DNA of 64,000 nucleotides from assembly GCA_946800325.1 (NCBI GenBank), contig OX326959.1, positions 7,956,501 to 8,020,500 on the forward strand. Direction: 5' to 3'. Numbering within the stretch: the stretch's first letter is position 1; each line of letters begins with the position of its first letter. This DNA comes from Luzula sylvatica (taxonomy: Eukaryota > Streptophyta > Magnoliopsida > Poales > Juncaceae). Shown one piece after another: positions 1 to 10,978 of the stretch. The translations under genes and the position numbers were made by a program. Under the pieces are notes generated by a model that saw nothing but the letters and a program-made list of their open reading frames with translations, did not search any database and was not told the DNA's origin.

Positions 1-718
1 AATATGAAATAAGAAATAAGAATATACGAAACGCGAATACGAAATAAGAATATACAAAATCCGAATATGAAATACAAACACAAACACAAACCAAAATAGG
101 AATACATGAACACATTTGCCAATGATGTATAGAAAATAAACAAATCTTAAAGCATAAATCGTTTAAATCGTTCATGGAAGCTGGCCCTTGAACGATTCAA
201 GCGGTTCTTGCTTTAGAATTTATAAAAATCAGGATTTACTGACGCAAACACATTGTCGTAGCATCTTTTGTGTCGTAGCGAAATTGTTTGTTCTAATTTG
301 AACGGATTTTACTGCATTATTTTTAATAATTAAATTAATTAAAACTAGGTATTATTGTAATTATTGTAATTTATTTCATTAGTAAAAGTTGGGCAAAGTG
401 ATGTTTTATTTGTTTTACTGCATTATCTTAAAGCATATATCGTTTAATTATTTTATATATTGTTTTTTTGCATATTACATACAATGTATTTATAATTCAT
501 TGATATACATGTTATATATAATGTAGGAAAATATTTTTCAAATATTAATTTTTAATTGTTCGTAAAATACGCTATTTCTTAGCTGTCCAAATTATATCAT
601 AAAACGTGTTTCGATTCATCGACGAAATATTCATCCAAAACAAAAATAATTAGAATAAATTGGGAAAATATTTTTTTTTAAAAAATGAACCCGCGCAATA
701 GCGCGGGTACCACGCTAG
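1..718 (+). mobile_element. Helitron, 3' portion (5' end outside window)
   Basis: The right end has the three hallmarks of a Helitron 3' terminus: a perfect 8-bp hairpin (ACCCGCGC at 689-696, loop AATA, GCGCGGGT at 701-708), a short spacer, and CTAG at 715-718 followed by a host T. Part of the body (about 130-260) matches, in reverse complement, the interior of another Helitron end at about 23450-23600, including the segment around 'gaacgattcaagcggttctt'. No replicase or helicase coding sequence is seen, so this part is non-coding. The length of the whole element is unknown. Confidence 0.75.
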
Positions 719-1415
719 TTTTAATAATTTTTTGATGGAATTTGTTCATTCTTTTTTATACAATTTTTTCATTCGATGTGCATGACTAAATTCATTAAAT
801 TTGTATAAATATTTCTGTTTATTTTTTTAAATAATGATAGTCCAAATTGCCGCATGAAGTAATTTGCTTCTCTGAAACTAAGCTTTTTCCACTGATCATG
901 CTTTGATTATATTTACTGAATTACACAATTCATTGGGTTTCTACAATTCTAATTAATTTTCATTGGATCTGCTAACTCACTATTAGAACTGTTATTTGGT
1001 CTTAATTATGAAATTAGAACGGACTTATGTAATTAAGCCCACTACTTAATCTTGCATAATCATTTGTGATTGGTCAAAGATGGATCACACGGATTAAGGC
1101 ATGATTAAGGAAAATTAGTGGTTTAGAATTAATCTTGTAATTAGTGGAGATAGTGGGATTATTAGAGAGAACTAACTCTTCGAATCTTAATAAGAAAATA
1201 GTTGTAAACACTTTCAAATCTCTTCGAATCTTTCAGTCACTTCATTTAAATATGCATACATATTTATTTATATTTATTTTTGAAAATAATTAAGGTTCAA
1301 ATTACTCTGTTTTTGTTTTTGTACTATATTTTGTACTAGTTTATAAGATTTCGGTGAAAATCACTTCTGAAGAATAAAGAAAGGCCGATCAAGATCAAGA
1401 TTATTTTGCAAGTAA
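719..1415. other. Unassigned AT-rich intergenic DNA
   Basis: No open frame, RNA gene or terminal repeat recognised. The base composition is strongly AT-rich with short T and A runs. Confidence 0.5.
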
Positions 1416-1570
1416 CTAGCTTTATGCCGTACGAGATAGTTTGGAGTTATTGCCTTGTTTGTGTACAAACTATAATTGTCAAAAGAAGAAAAGCTAATAT
1501 GATGAAAAGAACATAACCATATTCATGTATTAGAAGTTCAAGATTAATTAAGTAGAAACCATATTAAAAA
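1416..1570 (-). mobile_element. Degenerate Helitron end lacking the 3' hairpin
   Basis: CTAG at 1416-1419 is preceded by A. The sequence after it parallels the Helitron end at 22861: both share CTAGCTxTA near the terminus, then 'cagtttggag'-like and 'attcatg'-like blocks. The GC hairpin present at 22871-22890 is missing here, as if about 35 bp had been lost. The inner limit is approximate. Confidence 0.45.
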
Positions 1571-1654
1571 TCATTTTCTTTTAGACATGCAGCAAAAAAT
1601 ATGTCTAAAAAAACTAAAATAACATAAACAAAAGATGTCTAAAGAACATAAACG

Positions 1655-1896
1655 TTTCGGTTTTCGGGTCATTCGGTTTCGGGTCGTTTCGGTTTTCGGG
1701 TCATTCGGGTCTTGGTTATTTTGATTTTCGGGTCATTCGAATTTCGCAAAATTGGATTTCGAATAATTCGATTTTCCGAAAAATTAGTTTTCGTGTAATT
1801 CGGGATTTATTTTATTAATTCGATATTTTAGCAATATTACATTGAATTTAGCAATAATATATTAATTTTCGGGTAATTCGGGTCGTTAGTTTCAGG
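1655..1896 (+). mobile_element. Degenerate 'cgggt' hAT-type repeat, left part
   Basis: A run of ttcgggt/cattcggg short repeats, followed by a segment (about 1705-1860) that closely parallels 11240-11400 inside the hAT element at 10979-11682. It is interrupted at 1896 by the hAT element 1897-8660 and resumes at 8669-8700. Neither end has a recognisable terminal inverted repeat, so the copy looks truncated. Confidence 0.55.
1889..1896. repeat. Target site duplication GTTTCAGG (left)
   Basis: Eight bases immediately before the hAT element, repeated exactly at 8661-8668. Confidence 0.9.
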
Positions 1897-2122
1897 CAAT
1901 GTTCCAGAAATCGCTCGGCGCTCGCTGGTCGGCAGACGACCATCAAGCGCCAAGGATGATTAATCGGGATTAATCGGGAATCTCGGCGGACCTCGGCGGA
2001 TTTTTATTTTTTTATATTTAATATTTAAATTAATTAAACAAAATTACAAATCACAGTTTTTTTAATAAGTTTTAAATAATTTAAGTAACAAAATACACTA
2101 CGTCACTAAACTAACATAAACT

Positions 2123-2139
2123 CAAATAATAATAATAAT

Positions 2140-2222
<83 letters not shown>
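2123..2222. repeat. (AAT)n then (AT)n microsatellite
   Basis: An AAT run passes into about 80 bp of uninterrupted alternating AT inside the left arm of the hAT element. Confidence 0.95.
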
Positions 2223-2227
<5 letters not shown>

Positions 2228-2453
2228 TATTAAAAATATGAAAAAATTTAGTCCAAATATATTTTTTTGAATAGTATCCGACAAACGATCGTTTTCATTA
2301 TTGATGTCTAATTTTTTTGATGTCAATGGAAATTCATTGGCAATCCATAACAAAAACGATCATTATTTTGAATAGTATCCCACAACCTCTCATAATATAT
2401 GATTTTTTGTGCTTCACATTTAACCAACTAGACTATGGACCCATTGGCAATTC

Positions 2454-2484
<31 letters not shown>

Positions 2485-2505
2485 CAAAAAAAAAAAAAAA
2501 AAAAA
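2454..2505. repeat. Poly(A) tracts
   Basis: Two A runs of more than 20 bases separated by TTGC, in the left arm of the hAT element. Confidence 0.9.
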
Positions 2506-2531
2506 ACTGTACACATCTAAAAATCGGCTCG

Positions 2532-3886
2532 TGATAAGAGGAAAATAAAGCACCTTTTTGATATCTAATTTGGGGATTTTAGCCCTTTTGAATCACAACT
2601 TTATATATATAATTGTTCATATTTGAGATAGCAAGAATATTTCTTCATTAAGTGTGTTTTATTGATAATTTTAGGTTTTTGGGCGAAAGTTTTTGGCATT
2701 CCAACAGTGTAGTTGTCTTCCTCTCCTCGCGCCGATAAAATCGATATATTATACTGTCCATTTCGGTACACGTATGAAGAAAGAGGCAAGAAATCTACCA
2801 CACAAAAGTTTACACCAAATTCTATACGAAAACCACTCACACTTTAACCACCATTCAGCCCACCTACCTCACCTACAATTACCAAACTACCCTCAATCCT
2901 CTCAACAATCTCTAGACCAATGGGAAGGCTCCTAATGCACTATAAATATACACCAAAGGCCCTTGGGGCAGGATTGCTTCTTCTTCCCTCCCCTTTCTTC
3001 TTTCTCTCTCTCTAAGCACTTCCAAGAACTTTCAAGAACGTCAAGAACCATTCAAGAATTACTCGAATTCTCGAGTGATTGTTTACCGGACTCGAAGCTT
3101 ACTTCATCCGGTGAATCGATCTAATCGAAGCTAGTCGCAGAAGATACACGTCACAACCGGACTCGGAGCTTTCTTCATCCGGGAGAGTCGACAACTTCGA
3201 GCGAGAAGCGCTCGTACCGTCCTAGCTTTCTAGCGGTTCGAGCATTAAGCGACGACACTAGGCGAGGAAAGGAGCTCTTCTTGGCACGTTGAAACTTTCT
3301 TTACGCAATCTAGGTGTATTCTTTTCTATCTTGACTTTCTTGTATGTTGAATGACTGTTTGAAGTCGTGTAAAGAAAACTTGTTTGAATCTAAAAATCTT
3401 TGTTCTAAATCTTATTTCTTGCATTCGATCTTGTGCTCTCTTTGTGTGATATTTTTGTTCTGCGTAGATTTTGATTTCTAGTTTCGGGAACTTTTTGAAT
3501 CGTAGAATTTCATGAAATATTCGAATTGATATGAATTTTTGAATACTGTCACTTAAACTGAAAACCTGCTGTTTCCAGGGGAGTGTTTTTCAGTGACCTG
3601 ATTGTAATTCGTTAATAACTTTTTATTCCCTTGTCCAAATTGTTTGAAATTTTAGGATAAATTTGATAATATTCAGAACTATCTGTACACAAATTTTCAT
3701 TAATTTTGGAAACTTCGAAATAATTATTTTAAAGATCTGAAGTTTAATCTTATTTGACGCATATACTCCTCGTGGAACGAACTTGCATATTACTACTATA
3801 CACATTAAATTCCAAACTTGTTGATTGAATTGGTTTTCACATACAACGATATATCAATTTAAAAGTGATCGAAAACCCGTTCATCA
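2532..3886 (+). repeat. 5' LTR of the non-autonomous Athila-like element
   Basis: TG...CA termini with a TGAT/ATCA inverted repeat. A TATA box TATAAATA lies at 2941-2948, and a CCAAT-like 'gaccaatggg' about 25 bp before it. The 80-codon frame across U3 is shared with other LTR copies only because the DNA is shared. Confidence 0.92.
2941..2948 (+). promoter_or_regulatory. LTR TATA box
   Basis: TATAAATA followed by a pyrimidine-rich transcribed leader. The same site recurs at 7559 in the right LTR. Confidence 0.7.
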
Positions 3887-3888
3887 AA

Positions 3889-3906
3889 TGGCGCCGCTGC
3901 CGGGGA
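3889..3906 (+). other. Primer binding site, tRNA-Asp type
   Basis: TGGCGCCGCTGCCGGGGA two bases after the LTR. This is the primer site typical of plant Athila-clade elements, complementary to the tRNA-Asp 3' end, and is identical to the sites at 44885 and 53246. Confidence 0.88.
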
Positions 3907-4041
3907 GTAATGTTTAAGTCAAATTATGAATCGAACTTGCAATCTTGAGTGATATTTTTAATAGAATTGATAAGTTTGAACTTGATATTTCACTAATTTC
4001 GAAATTTTTCTATTCTTGCGAGGTACACGGAGTAGAGCAAG

Positions 4042-5049
4042 ATGAATCATCAAGAAAGACCAAGAACGTTTGGAGAATTGCTAACTCAAGAAAGAACTCC
4101 AAGAAGATATCCAAAACACATGACGCTTAAAGAAATGATCAATCAAGACATCGACGAATGGGAAGAAAAAAAAGAAGAACGAAGGCTCGGTTTGCTCTCA
4201 TGTTCCACCTCAAATCAATACGAAGAATCACACACCGAGACCCTTTATCAAAATCCCATCTATGAAGCTCGCGAATACGAAAACGAATCCCCATGGGGTT
4301 ATGAGACACAATCCTATACCGAAACCACCAATAATTATTCAAACCCCATATACGAACCTTCTCAAAACGAACTCGAATCTCAACATAAATTTGATTACCA
4401 AGATCCACAATTTCAATCCCAAAACGAAGATCAAGACCAAGAATTAAAAAGAATGATGGAGGAAATGATGGCGATGATGGTATCTCTTAAACAAAAGCAA
4501 GAACAAGTTTATGAAGAAATGAAACAAGATTTTGAAGAAATCAAACAAGAAATCAAACAAGAGATAAGTGATATCTCGCATGAGATTAAAACCACCTCTC
4601 GACGACTCGGAAATATTCAATCCATCGTAAACGATCTAGATTAAAGAGTGACTTGTCTCGAGTTAGAATATTCAAACGAGGAGATTGTGGAGATTGAAGG
4701 TGATAAGAGTTCAAGTATAGGGGGGTTCGATGAAAGCATTGGAACGATCATTGAAGAAGAAAAGGTGTCATTGGATTCGACTCTCCAAAAGACGGTTCAA
4801 CTCACTCCAATCGATGAAAACGCGCAATTATCAAACGAGCAAGAAGAAAAATCTACAATTCTCCAAGGTGAATTCTTTCCATATATCATGAATTTTAATT
4901 CATTTAAGAACTATGATGCTTCTCATGATAGAAATTCACCTTGTGTAGATTTATCAAGGAAGTCAAATACATTCGAGACACTCACGCCTCTTACAACGCC
5001 TCTCCAACAAAGGCCTTTAGAAGAAAATCTTGGAAAAATCCAAGATTAA
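4042..5049 (+). pseudogene. Gag-derived coiled-coil ORF with in-frame stop
   Basis: ATG at 4042 opens 200 codons ending in TAA at 4642-4644. The same frame then continues without another stop to TAA at 5047-5049, so a single stop separates two parts of one about 335-codon frame. Residues near 130-195 form a Met/Glu/Lys/Gln-rich coiled coil (QELKRMMEEMMAMM, then repeated KQEI/EEIKQE) that parallels the coiled coil after the zinc knuckle in the autonomous Gag-Pol. The N-terminal RPRTFGELL segment parallels RPKTLKELV there. The capsid domain and zinc knuckle are missing. The second half is acidic and not recognised. It may be a decayed gag, a read-through frame or a retained cis-acting RNA region; coding function is uncertain. 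Confidence 0.55.
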
Positions 5050-5356
5050 ATAAAGAAACTCTTCACGCCAAGTTCAACTTACGCTAAACGAAAAATAATC
5101 ATGGCAATCGCTCAAGTCTCCAATCTCTTAACGAGACTGCTCAAAGGCGGTCGTAAAGCCGCTAAAAGCATAAGCGCCTCATATAATCTCGAAATAGGCT
5201 AACTTTGGGTGTCTAGCTCAAAGACGTAAAAGAAAGGGCGCTAGTTGGGAGGCAACCCACGCACCAAAAAAAATTCAGGTTTTATCTATCCATCTTTTTT
5301 CTATTTTAGTCGACATTTTTTTTCGTATCTTTTCGCTTGAGGACAAGCTTGGAAAT

Positions 5357-5371
5357 AAGTGTGGGGGGATA
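5357..5371 (+). other. Internal polypurine-tract-like motif
   Basis: AAGTGTGGGGGGATA after a 'cttgaggacaag' box. It duplicates the tract next to the 3' LTR (7135-7149) and matches 50557-50571 in the autonomous element. Confidence 0.55.
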
Positions 5372-7134
5372 ATATTTGGATTTCCTTTGTATATATTCGC
5401 TTTTACTTTATTTATTTTTATGCTTTTATTTTGCTTTTATGAAAATTGAAAATTTTAAAAATTTTAAAAATTAAAAAATTCTACCACCATTGTATATATC
5501 ATATTTTAAATCAATTTTTCGTGATCGTCCTCGATTTTTAAGCACTTAAATACTTGTTAAAGAAACGGTTTTTCTCCACGATCAAGCCTAAACAATCACA
5601 CATCTTCTTAAAAAGAATTTTCACCATCCACTTAAAGAATATTCTTTTTCTCAAATGAATATTAAAGAAAACAATAAACGGTCTTTTATGAGACTAATTT
5701 GGGATTCAATCCCGTCTATAATAAGATTTGCTTAAAGAAGTATTTATTTTAAATGATTTTTATTATGATTTATGTGGCACACCATTTTTGAATAAGAACC
5801 CATTCTTAATTTAGAAATTCTAAAAAGTTTTATTCAACCATTTTTGGTAGTTTTTTGCATTAGTTTAAAAATTTGACAACTTACACTTAAGGATCCTAAC
5901 CGTTCATGGCGACTTATGTTCCAACCAAACGAAATTTTATTGCGCCCGCGATTTTTTCAAAAAGAATTCGCAATGGAGTAAGCCGGGCATGAGCGAACCG
6001 TACTCATGATCGGTTCGAAACATTGTGAATTAATATTTTATATAAAACTATTTCAATGAAAGAAGAAAGAAAAAAGAAAGAAAAAAAGAAAGAAAAAAAG
6101 AAAAAAAGAAAAAAAAGAAAAAAAGAAAAGAAAAAGAAAATAGAAAAAAGCAAAAGAAAAAAAAATATATATAAAATAATATTTTTGAGCAAAATTTAAG
6201 GAAATTTGGTTGGATTTAAGGAGGACCCAAGTACTTACGTACCGAGCGGTTATAAAAGTGAATTACTTACATTTAAGGTCAACTTTTGCAAAAATGAAAA
6301 AATTGGTTCTATTAATACTTTTAAAAGATTTTTCCTCTTTAATTATGTGGTGTTACGTTCATTATGTGGTGTTTAACTATCTTTTTCGAGTGAAAATCAT
6401 TTCTTAATAAATATCTTAAAAATTGGCAAAATCCTCATTATAGAAGTTTGATATTGTGTTCCTCTTGAAATAACATATGATTAAGAGAGTATAAATATTT
6501 CTTGTGAAATTCAAATTTATGAGATAGTGTGATTACAATTTCAGCGGATTTATATTTTATTTCTTACGATGGTGTTTCTTACAAGGGTAGAGAGAGAGAG
6601 AAGAGTAGTTGTGGAATGAATTCCAAAGACTGATCTGCTTCTCCTTTTATAGACTACTTAGAACAATCCCGAAGAGGCTCAATAATGTAGTGCGGGTGCT
6701 CAATGGGCCCCATCGTCCACTAATTAAAGGCTTTCTACAAGTGGGATGTCCTTTACACACCATAAAGTGGGCATATAGTACAATAATTGCCCATAAACAA
6801 ACAAAAGAAAATGAGCTGCACCATGTGCACTACTCAAAAAGATAAGAAAGCGAGCTGCACCCATGTGCACTACTCAAAAAAAGATAAGTACGTGAGTTGC
6901 ACCTATGTGCACTACTCAAAAGATAAGATTCCACGCTTTAGTAATAAGGACTTTGGTGAATGCTGTTGATTTGTCGATGGCATTCTTCTAGCAACTGGAT
7001 GTGTCTGGATATTGGGCCTAATGCATCTCTAGCCCAATTGTCGGAGGAGGCCTGGTCTTCGAGAACCTAACTTGTATTTTTTGTGCTTAAAATATATTTT
7101 ATTACGTTTTATTTTGTCGAGGACGACAAAAGCT
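5372..7134 (+). other. 3' noncoding region of the non-autonomous element
   Basis: No credible gene. It contains a purine-rich A/G tract (about 6056-6163) and a block at about 6225-6325 ('accaagtacttacgtaccg' and following) that parallels 51470-51570 of the autonomous element. After about 6540 it shows sequence not shared with the autonomous element, including an apparent antisense promoter and a minisatellite. Confidence 0.65.
6813..6928. repeat. Three-copy minisatellite, about 39-42 bp unit
   Basis: Copies start at 6813, 6852 and 6894. Each contains GAG(C/T)TGCACC, a GTGCAC palindrome, then 'actactcaaaa' and 'gataag'. Confidence 0.85.
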
Positions 7135-7149
7135 AAGTGTGGGGGTATT
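7135..7149 (+). other. 3' polypurine tract
   Basis: AAGTGTGGGGGTATT immediately before TGATAAG of the 3' LTR, the expected position of the plus-strand primer. Confidence 0.8.
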
Positions 7150-8504
7150 TGATAAGAGGAAAATAAAGCACCTTTTTGATATCTAATTTGGGGATTTTAG
7201 CCCTTTTGAATCACAACTTTATATATATAATTGTTCATATTTGAGATAGCAAGAATATTTCTTCACTAAGTGTGTTTTATTGATAATTTTAGGTTTTTGG
7301 GCGAAAGTTTTTGGCATTCCAACAGTGTAGTTGTCTTCCTCTCCTCGCGCCGATAAAATCGATATATTATACTGTCCATTTCGGTACACGTATGAAGAAG
7401 GAGGCAAGAAATCTACCACACAAAAGTCTACACCAAATTCTATACGAAAACCACTCACACTTTAACCACCATTCAGCCCACCTACCTCACCTACAATTAC
7501 CAAACTACCCTCAATCCTCTCAACAATCTCTAGACCAATGGGAAGGCTCCTAATGCACTATAAATATACACCAAAGGCCCTTGGGGCAGGATTGCTTCTT
7601 CTTCCCTCCCCTTTCTTCTTTCTCTCTGTCTAAGCACTTCCAAGAACTTTCAAGAACGTCAAGAACCATTCAAGAATTACTCGAATTCTCGAGTGATTGT
7701 TTACCGGACTCGAAGCTTACTTCATCCGGTGAATCGATCTAATCGAAGCTAGTCGCAGAAGATACACGTCACAACCGGACTCGGAGCTTTCTTCATCCGG
7801 GAGAGTCGACAACTTCGAGCGAGAAGCGCTCGTACCGTCCTAGCTTTCTAGCGGTTCGAGCATCGAGCGACGACACTAGGCGAGGAAAGGAGCTCCTCTT
7901 GGCACGTTGAAACTTTCTTTACGCAATCTAGGTGTATTCTTTTCTATCTTGACTTTCTTGTATGTTGAATGACTGTTTGAAGTCGTGTAAAGAAAACTTG
8001 TTTGAATCTAAAAATCTTTGTTCTAAATCTTATTTCTTGCATTCGATCTTGTGCTCTCTTTGTGTGATATTTTTGTTCTGCGTAGATTTTGATTTCTAGT
8101 TTCGGGAACTTTTTGAATCGTAGAATTTCATGAAATATTCGAATTGATATGAATTTTTGAATACTGTCACTTAAACTGAAAACCTGCTGTTTCCAAGGGA
8201 CTGTTTTTCAGTGACCTGATTGTAATTCGTTAATAACTTTTTATTCCCTTGTCCAAATTGTTTGAAATTTTAGGATAAATTTGATAATATTCAGAACTAT
8301 CTGTACACAAATTTTCATTAATTTTGGAAACTTCGAAATAATTATTTTAAAGATCTGAAGTTTAATCTTATTTGACGCATATACTCCTCGTGGAACGAAC
8401 TTGCATATTACTACTATACACATTAAATTCCAAACTTGTTGATTGAATTGGTTTTCACATACAACGATATATCAATTTAAAAGTGATCGAAAACCCGTTC
8501 ATCA
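7150..8504 (+). repeat. 3' LTR of the non-autonomous Athila-like element
   Basis: Same length (1355 bp) as the 5' LTR, with about nine visible substitutions, for example near 2646/7264, 2781/7399, 3244/7862 and 3579/8197. TATA box TATAAATA starts at 7559. Confidence 0.92.
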
Positions 8505-8660
8505 GCTCGGCGGTGGCTTGGCGGTCTTGGCGGACCCTTGGCGGCCGCTTGGCGGAAATCCGCCAAGCACAAAACGCCAAGGGTTTATCTCGACGGCGGA
8601 CCCTCGACTACCGATTAATCGGTGATTAATCGGCCGCCAAGGCCGATTTCCAGAACACTG

Positions 8661-8668
8661 GTTTCAGG
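8661..8668. repeat. Target site duplication GTTTCAGG (right)
   Basis: Exact copy of 1889-1896, immediately after the right hAT terminus. Confidence 0.9.
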
Positions 8669-8764
8669 TCATTCGGATCGTGAGTTTCGAGTCATTCGGC
8701 GTCACACCCCAAAAATAAAAATGGAAAAGGGTGCGGCAACCCGCCAGTATACAACTCGTATACC
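8669..8764. other. 'cgggt' repeat remainder and start of an unassigned repeat
   Basis: 8669-8700 continues the degenerate repeat interrupted at 1896. From about 8701 a 'cgtcacacccc' sequence begins that could be the edge of an old LTR-type repeat running to about 10870; no matching second copy is visible. Confidence 0.35.
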
Positions 8765-9398
8765 TAGGGATGTCAATGGTGTGGATATTGCCCGAACCAA
8801 CCCGAACCGTATCCGAAAAAATATCCGGATTCGAAAAAAAATATCCGGATCCGAGTGGATCCGGATATGGATCTGGTTGCTAATTTTAGGATCCGGAACC
8901 GGATTCGATATTCAGTTTTTGTGCGGGGACCGGATCCGTGTTCCGGATCTGGGTATTTTTAGGATCGGGATACTCGGAACCAGATTCGAGTATCCGGAAC
9001 CGGATCCGGATAGGTATATTATATATTATTTTTATGTATTATATTTGATATTAGTTGAAAAATCATATACAAATTAATGATTTGTGAGTGATTTAAACTC
9101 ACAATCATAAAATTACGTTTAAATATAATCATATTTATCGTTCATGTCACAAATTATATATATTTATAGCTAAAAAGTAAGTTATGTTATGATAACATAG
9201 TATCCGTTTTAATATCCGAAAGAGAACCGTATCTGTATCCGTATCCGACAATATCCGAACCGTATCCGTATCCGTTTATTATCCGAACCGTATCCGGATC
9301 CGGATAATTCCGTATCCAGATCCGTATCCGAAAAAAAATATGGATATGGATCTGGTATGACCACTATCCGAACCGGATCCGAACCATTGACACCCCTA
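8765..9398. mobile_element. Non-autonomous hAT element (634 bp)
   Basis: Terminal repeats TAGGGATGTCAATGG (left) and, reversed, TAGGGGTGTCAATGG (right), flanked by a perfect 8-bp duplication CGTATACC (8757-8764 and 9399-9406). The interior is built of ATCCG/CGGAT short repeats at both ends around an AT-rich core, giving a fold-back appearance. There is no transposase; open frames through the repeats are by-products of the repeat period. Confidence 0.93.
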
Positions 9399-9406
9399 CG
9401 TATACC

Positions 9407-10970
9407 ACATGCTCTCATATGAAAACATCACAAAACAAGATACTAAAAGGATTCGAAAACAACAACACACGCATATATACATACATTACGGAAATAAAAT
9501 AATAATACAAAACTATTGCGGAAGCATAAAATATATTAATACGAAACTCAATATCGTAGACGTTCTCACTCTCGAAGGACCCGCAACTCCCGATATTAGA
9601 CCTTCGATACCCGAACTAAAAATATGTAAATCGAAAGGATTAGTCACGAAAGTGACTAAGTGAGTGAAATCTCGTTAAAAATAGTTATAATAAAAATAAC
9701 TACTTTTCAAATAAGTTCATAAAATAATCTCGTACATCTTCAAATCATAAGTTTCTAAATATATCTCAAAATACTTGTCCCGGTTTTCGAAATCAAAATC
9801 ACTTACCTTCATACATAATCATATCAAAATATATACCGGGGTGAGGGCGCTAATAACTCTCGACTGAAGTGCCAACCCGAGCTGATAGCGAATCACACTT
9901 GGGCTGGAACATAACATAAAGCTCGGGAAGCGCGAATTCCCAAAAAAATGAGCTGACGACCGGATATCCATGCGCCACAGCCAGACCCTCATGGGTCGGA
10001 ACTTTGCACTACATCAAGTTAGCTATGCATTTCCCTCAATAGAGTCTCCCAGAGACCCTTTCTAAAATCGCAAGTCCCATCTTACGTTTTAGACTAATTC
10101 AAATCATAAATATAGAGAGCCTCCCGGAGACCCTCACTAAAATCGTAAGCCCGGCTTACGTTTTATCCAAATAAAATTCTACATATATAGAGTCTCTTTA
10201 AAATCCTTCTCATAATATAATATTATAACTATATTATTTACTAAGTATCTTTATTAAAACAAAAACGCTTTTTAACGCAATTCATTTCTGAAAACAAATT
10301 CGAAATATACTTTCTATATTTGAATGAATATCCAAATTCAAAATCATAATTTCACAATCATTTAAAATCATAAATCGTCATACCTGTTATTCAAAATCAT
10401 TTCCAAATATATCACTAATATTAAATTCGAATCATAATTCGAAATCATAATTTTATATATATCATTAATATCATAAATTATCATAATTATATTCAAAATC
10501 AGTTTCTCGAAATATCACTATATCATAAACGAAATAATATAGGTTTTCATAATTCAACACGCTTTTTGGAACAAAATCTGTTTGAATCAAAATAGGTATA
10601 AATAATGGTGAAAAGGGAGAATAACACTCACGATATCGTAAACAAAATCATTTCTAATTCGGTATCTTAACACGGTTTTTGGAACAAAACTCGTTTTAAC
10701 GAAAATTATCAAAATAACTATAATATATGATTTTTAATTAGAGAAAAGTGAGAATTGCACTCACAGATTGATCAAACTCGATCGACGCCAAGACGGAATC
10801 GAAAACCTAACTTCGAAATCGAAAAAGAATAACATCCGATAAGGAGCAGAAATTCAGAAGTCAATGAAATAGCTCCATCTCATTTTCCATACAGACTATT
10901 GCACTTCCATACTCAGAATTTCCTTTTATTCCCTTTTCTAGGTCATCTCTCTCTTTACTGTAAGATACTG
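9407..10970. other. Unclassified AT-rich repeat-like DNA
   Basis: No gene recognised. It contains paired blocks suggesting an old repetitive element: 'gagaccct' and 'cttacgtttta' segments recur at about 10050-10090 and 10120-10165, and 'tttttggaacaaaa' recurs at about 10563 and 10675. It may be a decayed solo LTR, possibly starting near 8701, but no terminal repeat or duplication was established. Confidence 0.35.
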
Positions 10971-10978
10971 GATATGTG

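Larger units (their letters stand above)
2532..8504 (+). mobile_element. Non-autonomous Athila-like LTR retrotransposon
   Basis: Two 1355-bp LTRs (2532-3886 and 7150-8504) start TGATAAG and end TCATCA. They flank a 3263-bp interior and are bordered by the 5-bp duplication GCTCG (2527-2531 and 8505-8509). The primer binding site follows the left LTR by two bases and a G-rich polypurine tract abuts the right LTR. Only a short Gag-like frame is present; protease, reverse transcriptase, RNase H and integrase are absent. About nine base differences are visible between its LTRs, implying a fairly recent insertion. The U3 promoter region and several 3' blocks match the autonomous element at 43534-61603, so it probably borrows that element's enzymes (inference). 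Confidence 0.9.
1897..8660. mobile_element. hAT-type element, split by a nested LTR element
   Basis: The left terminus CAATGTTCCAGAAATCG and the right terminus (reverse complement CAGTGTTCTGGAAATCG) form inverted repeats, and a perfect 8-bp duplication GTTTCAGG flanks the unit, as expected for hAT transposons. Subterminal 'gattaatcgg' and 'ggcgga' motifs occur on both sides. Without the nested element at 2532-8504 (and one copy of its duplication) the unit is about 786 bp and has no transposase, so it is a non-autonomous MITE-like copy. Confidence 0.85.

Noticed and set aside
2693..2935. 80-codon frame conserved in all five Athila-type LTRs (also at 7311, 43695, 52046, 60407)
   Set aside because: It lies across the U3 promoter including the region just before the TATA box. 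It is conserved only because the LTR DNA is nearly identical, and the antisense frame is equally conserved.
3945..4130. 61-codon frame overlapping the start of the Gag-like frame
   Set aside because: Different frame, no domain, and it overlaps the better-supported frame at 4042.
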